DNA of 16,024 nucleotides from Alphaproteobacteria bacterium UBA2964 (GTDB taxonomy: Bacteria; Pseudomonadota; Alphaproteobacteria; MPNO01; UBA2964): positions 6,498 to 22,521 of the forward strand of contig DEBE01000172.1 in assembly GCA_002348425.1 (NCBI GenBank), read 5' to 3'. The notes below the pieces were generated by a model. It did not search any database. It was not told the DNA's origin and was given only the letters and a program-made list of their open reading frames with translations. The position numbers and the translations under genes were made by a program. This document shows positions 14,019 to 16,024 of this stretch, piece by piece (the stretch's first letter is position 1; the number at the start of each line of letters is the position of its first letter).

Positions 14019-15881
14019 ATGGAAAAATATGACGTCATTGTGATTGGGGGGGGGCATGCTGGTTGTGAGGCCGCTGCCGCTGCCGCTCGCCTGGGGGCGC
14101 CGACTATTCTAATTACCCATAAATTAGAAACAATCGGTGAAATGTCTTGTAATCCCGCTATTGGTGGTTTGGCAAAAGGCCACCTTGTGAGAGAAATAGA
14201 TGCACTTGACGGTGTTATGGGCCGCGCAATTGATGGGGCGGGAATCCAGTTTAGAGTTTTAAATAAGAGCCGTGGGCCAGCGGTGCGGGGCCCACGGGCC
14301 CAGGCTGATAGAAAGCTCTATCGTCAAATAATGCAAAAAATCCTCTTTGAACAAGACAACCTGACGATTTTCGCAGGCTCGGTTGCAGATCTGATAATTA
14401 ATAATGACGTTGTCACGGGCGTTTTGCTTGAAGGTGGACAGAGTTTTTCTTGCAACAAGGTAATTTTGACTACTGGTACATTCTTGAGGGGAGAGATTCA
14501 TATTGGGGAAGAGCGCATCCCTGCCGGGCGAATGGGGGAAGCGCCCGCCGCCGGTTTATCTAGGACGCTCGCTGAGAAAGGCTTTGAGTTGGGGAGACTG
14601 AAAACGGGAACCCCTCCACGCCTCGACGGACAAACAATAAATTGGGGTGGCCTCACGGTACAAAAGGGTGACTCCCATCCCGTGCCGTTTTCCTTTATGA
14701 CTAAAGCTATCACGAATAGGCAAATTGACTGTCACATTACTGGCACTAATCCAGAAAGTCATAAAATTATAATGCAGAACCTTGATCGGGCCCCGATGTA
14801 TTCGGGTCAAATTGAGGGGACCGGACCGCGATACTGTCCGTCCATAGAAGATAAAGTGGTGCGCTTTTCTGAACGAGAGCACCACCAGATATTCCTTGAA
14901 CCGGAGGGCTTGGATGATCAAACCGTATATCCTAACGGTATTTCAACAAGTTTGCCACGCGACGTTCAGCATGCCTTTTTAAAGACAATCCCGGGCCTTG
15001 AAAATGCCAAGATTTTAAGACCCGGCTATGCGATTGAATATGATTATATAGATCCCCGGGAATTAACGGCCGCGCTGGAGACTCGCAAGATTTCAGGCCT
15101 TTATCTTGCAGGGCAAATAAACGGCACGACGGGTTATGAAGAAGCAGCTGCTCAAGGTTTAATGGCTGGGCTGAATGCCGCGATTGCTTGTGGTGGCGGC
15201 AAGGATTTTATTTTGGATAGGGCCGATGCATATATTGGTGTTCTAATAGACGACCTTATTTCGCGCGGTACCTCCGAGCCTTATAGGATGTTTACCTCTA
15301 GAGCGGAGTATCGGCTTTTGCTTCGTGCTGATAACGCAGATCAACGTTTAACGCCGTTGGGAATTAATTTGGGCTGCGTCTCCTTGGAGAGAAAAAAACT
15401 TTTTGAGGAAAAATTTGAGGCCCTAGGCCTAGCCAGAGGGCTTTTGACTGGTCTTTCGGCAAAACCTAGCGAGATGATAGAAAACGAAATGGCTGTGACC
15501 CGGGATGGGAAAAGCCGTTCTGCTCTGCAGCTTCTGGCCTACCCTGATGTAACAGTTGAGAGCTTGTCGACAATTTGGCCAAAGCTAAAAACTATACGAC
15601 CAGACGTGGCCGAGCAATTAGAAATTGAGGCGAGATATGTTACGTATTTGCAAAGACAAAGTGCGGACATTGAGGCCTTTAGAAGGGACGAGGCCCTGGA
15701 AATTCCTGCAGATCTTGACCTAGACAAGGTAGGGGGTTTATCCAATGAGGTGCGAGAAAAGTTAAAAAGTTCGCGCCCGGCCAGTTTTGGCGCCGCTGCG
15801 CGTATTTCGGGGGTTACCCCTGCAGCTTTAACAGCTCTTCTGCGCTACGTTCGTAGAAATGAGAGAGTAATAAATCATTAA
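14019..15881 (+). CDS. mnmG: tRNA uridine-5-carboxymethylaminomethyl modification enzyme MnmG (GidA)
   Basis: MnmG is the FAD-dependent partner of MnmE in wobble uridine modification. The 620-residue protein (E. coli: 629) shows the dinucleotide-binding motif [14 protein letters not shown] at 6-19, [21 protein letters not shown] at 41-61 with C44, [14 protein letters not shown] at 85-98, [11 protein letters not shown] at 153-163, the second conserved cysteine C273 in [12 protein letters not shown], and the FAD-contacting [20 protein letters not shown] at 360-379. The C-terminal helical region needed for MnmE and tRNA binding is complete ([19 protein letters not shown], then [22 protein letters not shown]). 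The start is the ATG just before [11 protein letters not shown]. The downstream rsmG frame follows or overlaps its stop, as in the usual mnmE-mnmG-rsmG-parA-parB order. Confidence 0.98.
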   Translation: MEKYDVIVIGGGHAGCEAAAAAARLGAPTILITHKLETIGEMSCNPAIGGLAKGHLVREIDALDGVMGRAIDGAGIQFRVLNKSRGPAVRGPRAQADRKLYRQIMQKILFEQDNLTIFAGSVADLIINNDVVTGVLLEGGQSFSCNKVILTTGTFLRGEIHIGEERIPAGRMGEAPAAGLSRTLAEKGFELGRLKTGTPPRLDGQTINWGGLTVQKGDSHPVPFSFMTKAITNRQIDCHITGTNPESHKIIMQNLDRAPMYSGQIEGTGPRYCPSIEDKVVRFSEREHHQIFLEPEGLDDQTVYPNGISTSLPRDVQHAFLKTIPGLENAKILRPGYAIEYDYIDPRELTAALETRKISGLYLAGQINGTTGYEEAAAQGLMAGLNAAIACGGGKDFILDRADAYIGVLIDDLISRGTSEPYRMFTSRAEYRLLLRADNADQRLTPLGINLGCVSLERKKLFEEKFEALGLARGLLTGLSAKPSEMIENEMAVTRDGKSRSALQLLAYPDVTVESLSTIWPKLKTIRPDVAEQLEIEARYVTYLQRQSADIEAFRRDEALEIPADLDLDKVGGLSNEVREKLKSSRPASFGAAARISGVTPAALTALLRYVRRNERVINH

Positions 15882-16024
15882 GTCCCTTAATTCAGCACCA
15901 TTATCGCCAGACGCATTTGCAAGTATTTTTAATGTTTCACGTGAAACATTAGATTGTTTGATCCTTTTTGCTGATCTTTTAGAAAATTGGCAAAAATCCC
16001 TAAATCTTGTGGGGGCCGAGACCA
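15877..16024 (+). CDS. rsmG: 16S rRNA (guanine-N7) methyltransferase RsmG, N-terminal part
   Basis: RsmG (GidB) methylates G527 (E. coli numbering) of 16S rRNA with S-adenosylmethionine. Only the N-terminal helices are in the window: [20 protein letters not shown], then [21 protein letters not shown], which matches the family's VSRET...LL.KWQ..INLVG pattern. The frame is open from the stop at 15871-15873 to the window end but contains no ATG or GTG, and its first TTG (15958) lies after VSRET. Translation may begin at an ATT at 15877, overlapping the mnmG stop and 9 bases after GAGAGAG, or at the ATC at 15874; I put the start at 15877 tentatively. A perfect parS site lies inside the frame and supplies the codons for VSRET. 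The 3' end is outside the window. Confidence 0.85.
   Translation, partial: MKSLNSAPLSPDAFASIFNVSRETLDCLILFADLLENWQKSLNLVGAET
15931..15950. other. parS centromere site 2, inside rsmG
   Basis: AATGTTTCACGTGAAACATT is a 20-bp perfect palindrome whose inner 16 bases (15933-15948) equal parS site 1. It is about 1,980 bases after site 1 and about 12.4 kb from the origin trios. In the rsmG frame, GTT TCA CGT GAA ACA reads VSRET, so this centromere site is also protein-coding. Confidence 0.93.

Overview
The window is a piece of an alphaproteobacterial chromosome carrying its replication origin region. The gene order is diagnostic: secB / dnaQ-coaE-aroE-maf on one side, hemE-hemH-hemJ-rho on the other, then mnmE, mnmG and the start of rsmG, which in alphaproteobacteria usually leads into parA-parB just beyond. 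The DNA is moderately AT-rich. The full heme end-pathway (HemE, HemH, HemJ) and housekeeping tRNA-modification genes suggest a free-living aerobe. The genus cannot be read from the sequence.

Layout. (1) 1-483: 3' part of secB, convergent with the next block. (2) 497-3219, minus strand: maf-aroE-coaE-dnaQ, a compact operon with ATGA stop/start overlaps. (3) 3220-3636: the only long stretch without a gene. It holds a consensus DnaA box, a palindromic pair of near-consensus boxes, a C-rich patch, five perfect TAC triplets (TAG trios on the other strand) and a 28-bp AT-rich stretch. I read it as the chromosomal origin (oriC). (4) 3637-6169, plus strand: the hemE-hemH-hemJ operon, ending at an intrinsic terminator at 6226-6252. 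(5) 6363-7619: rho behind a 193-base leader region. (6) 7646-12496, minus strand: five genes placed between rho and mnmE, namely yyaL (DUF255), ogt, an unrecognised 181-residue protein, a dienelactone hydrolase and a quinone oxidoreductase. They run against the replication fork expected from the origin. (7) 12608-16024, plus strand: mnmE, mnmG and rsmG (cut by the window end), with two perfect 16-bp parS palindromes, one between mnmE and mnmG and one inside the rsmG reading frame.

How it fits together. Initiation (DnaA sites, unwinding region) and segregation (parS for ParB) sit within about 12.5 kb of each other, as expected near an alphaproteobacterial origin. HemE, HemH and HemJ make heme from uroporphyrinogen III. 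MnmE and MnmG jointly modify wobble uridines of tRNA, and RsmG methylates 16S rRNA. The most interesting signals are the textbook trio-type unwinding module in the origin, the parS site that doubles as the VSRET codons of rsmG, the missing standard start codon of rsmG, and promoters of mnmE and mnmG that would start transcription at or next to the ATG.
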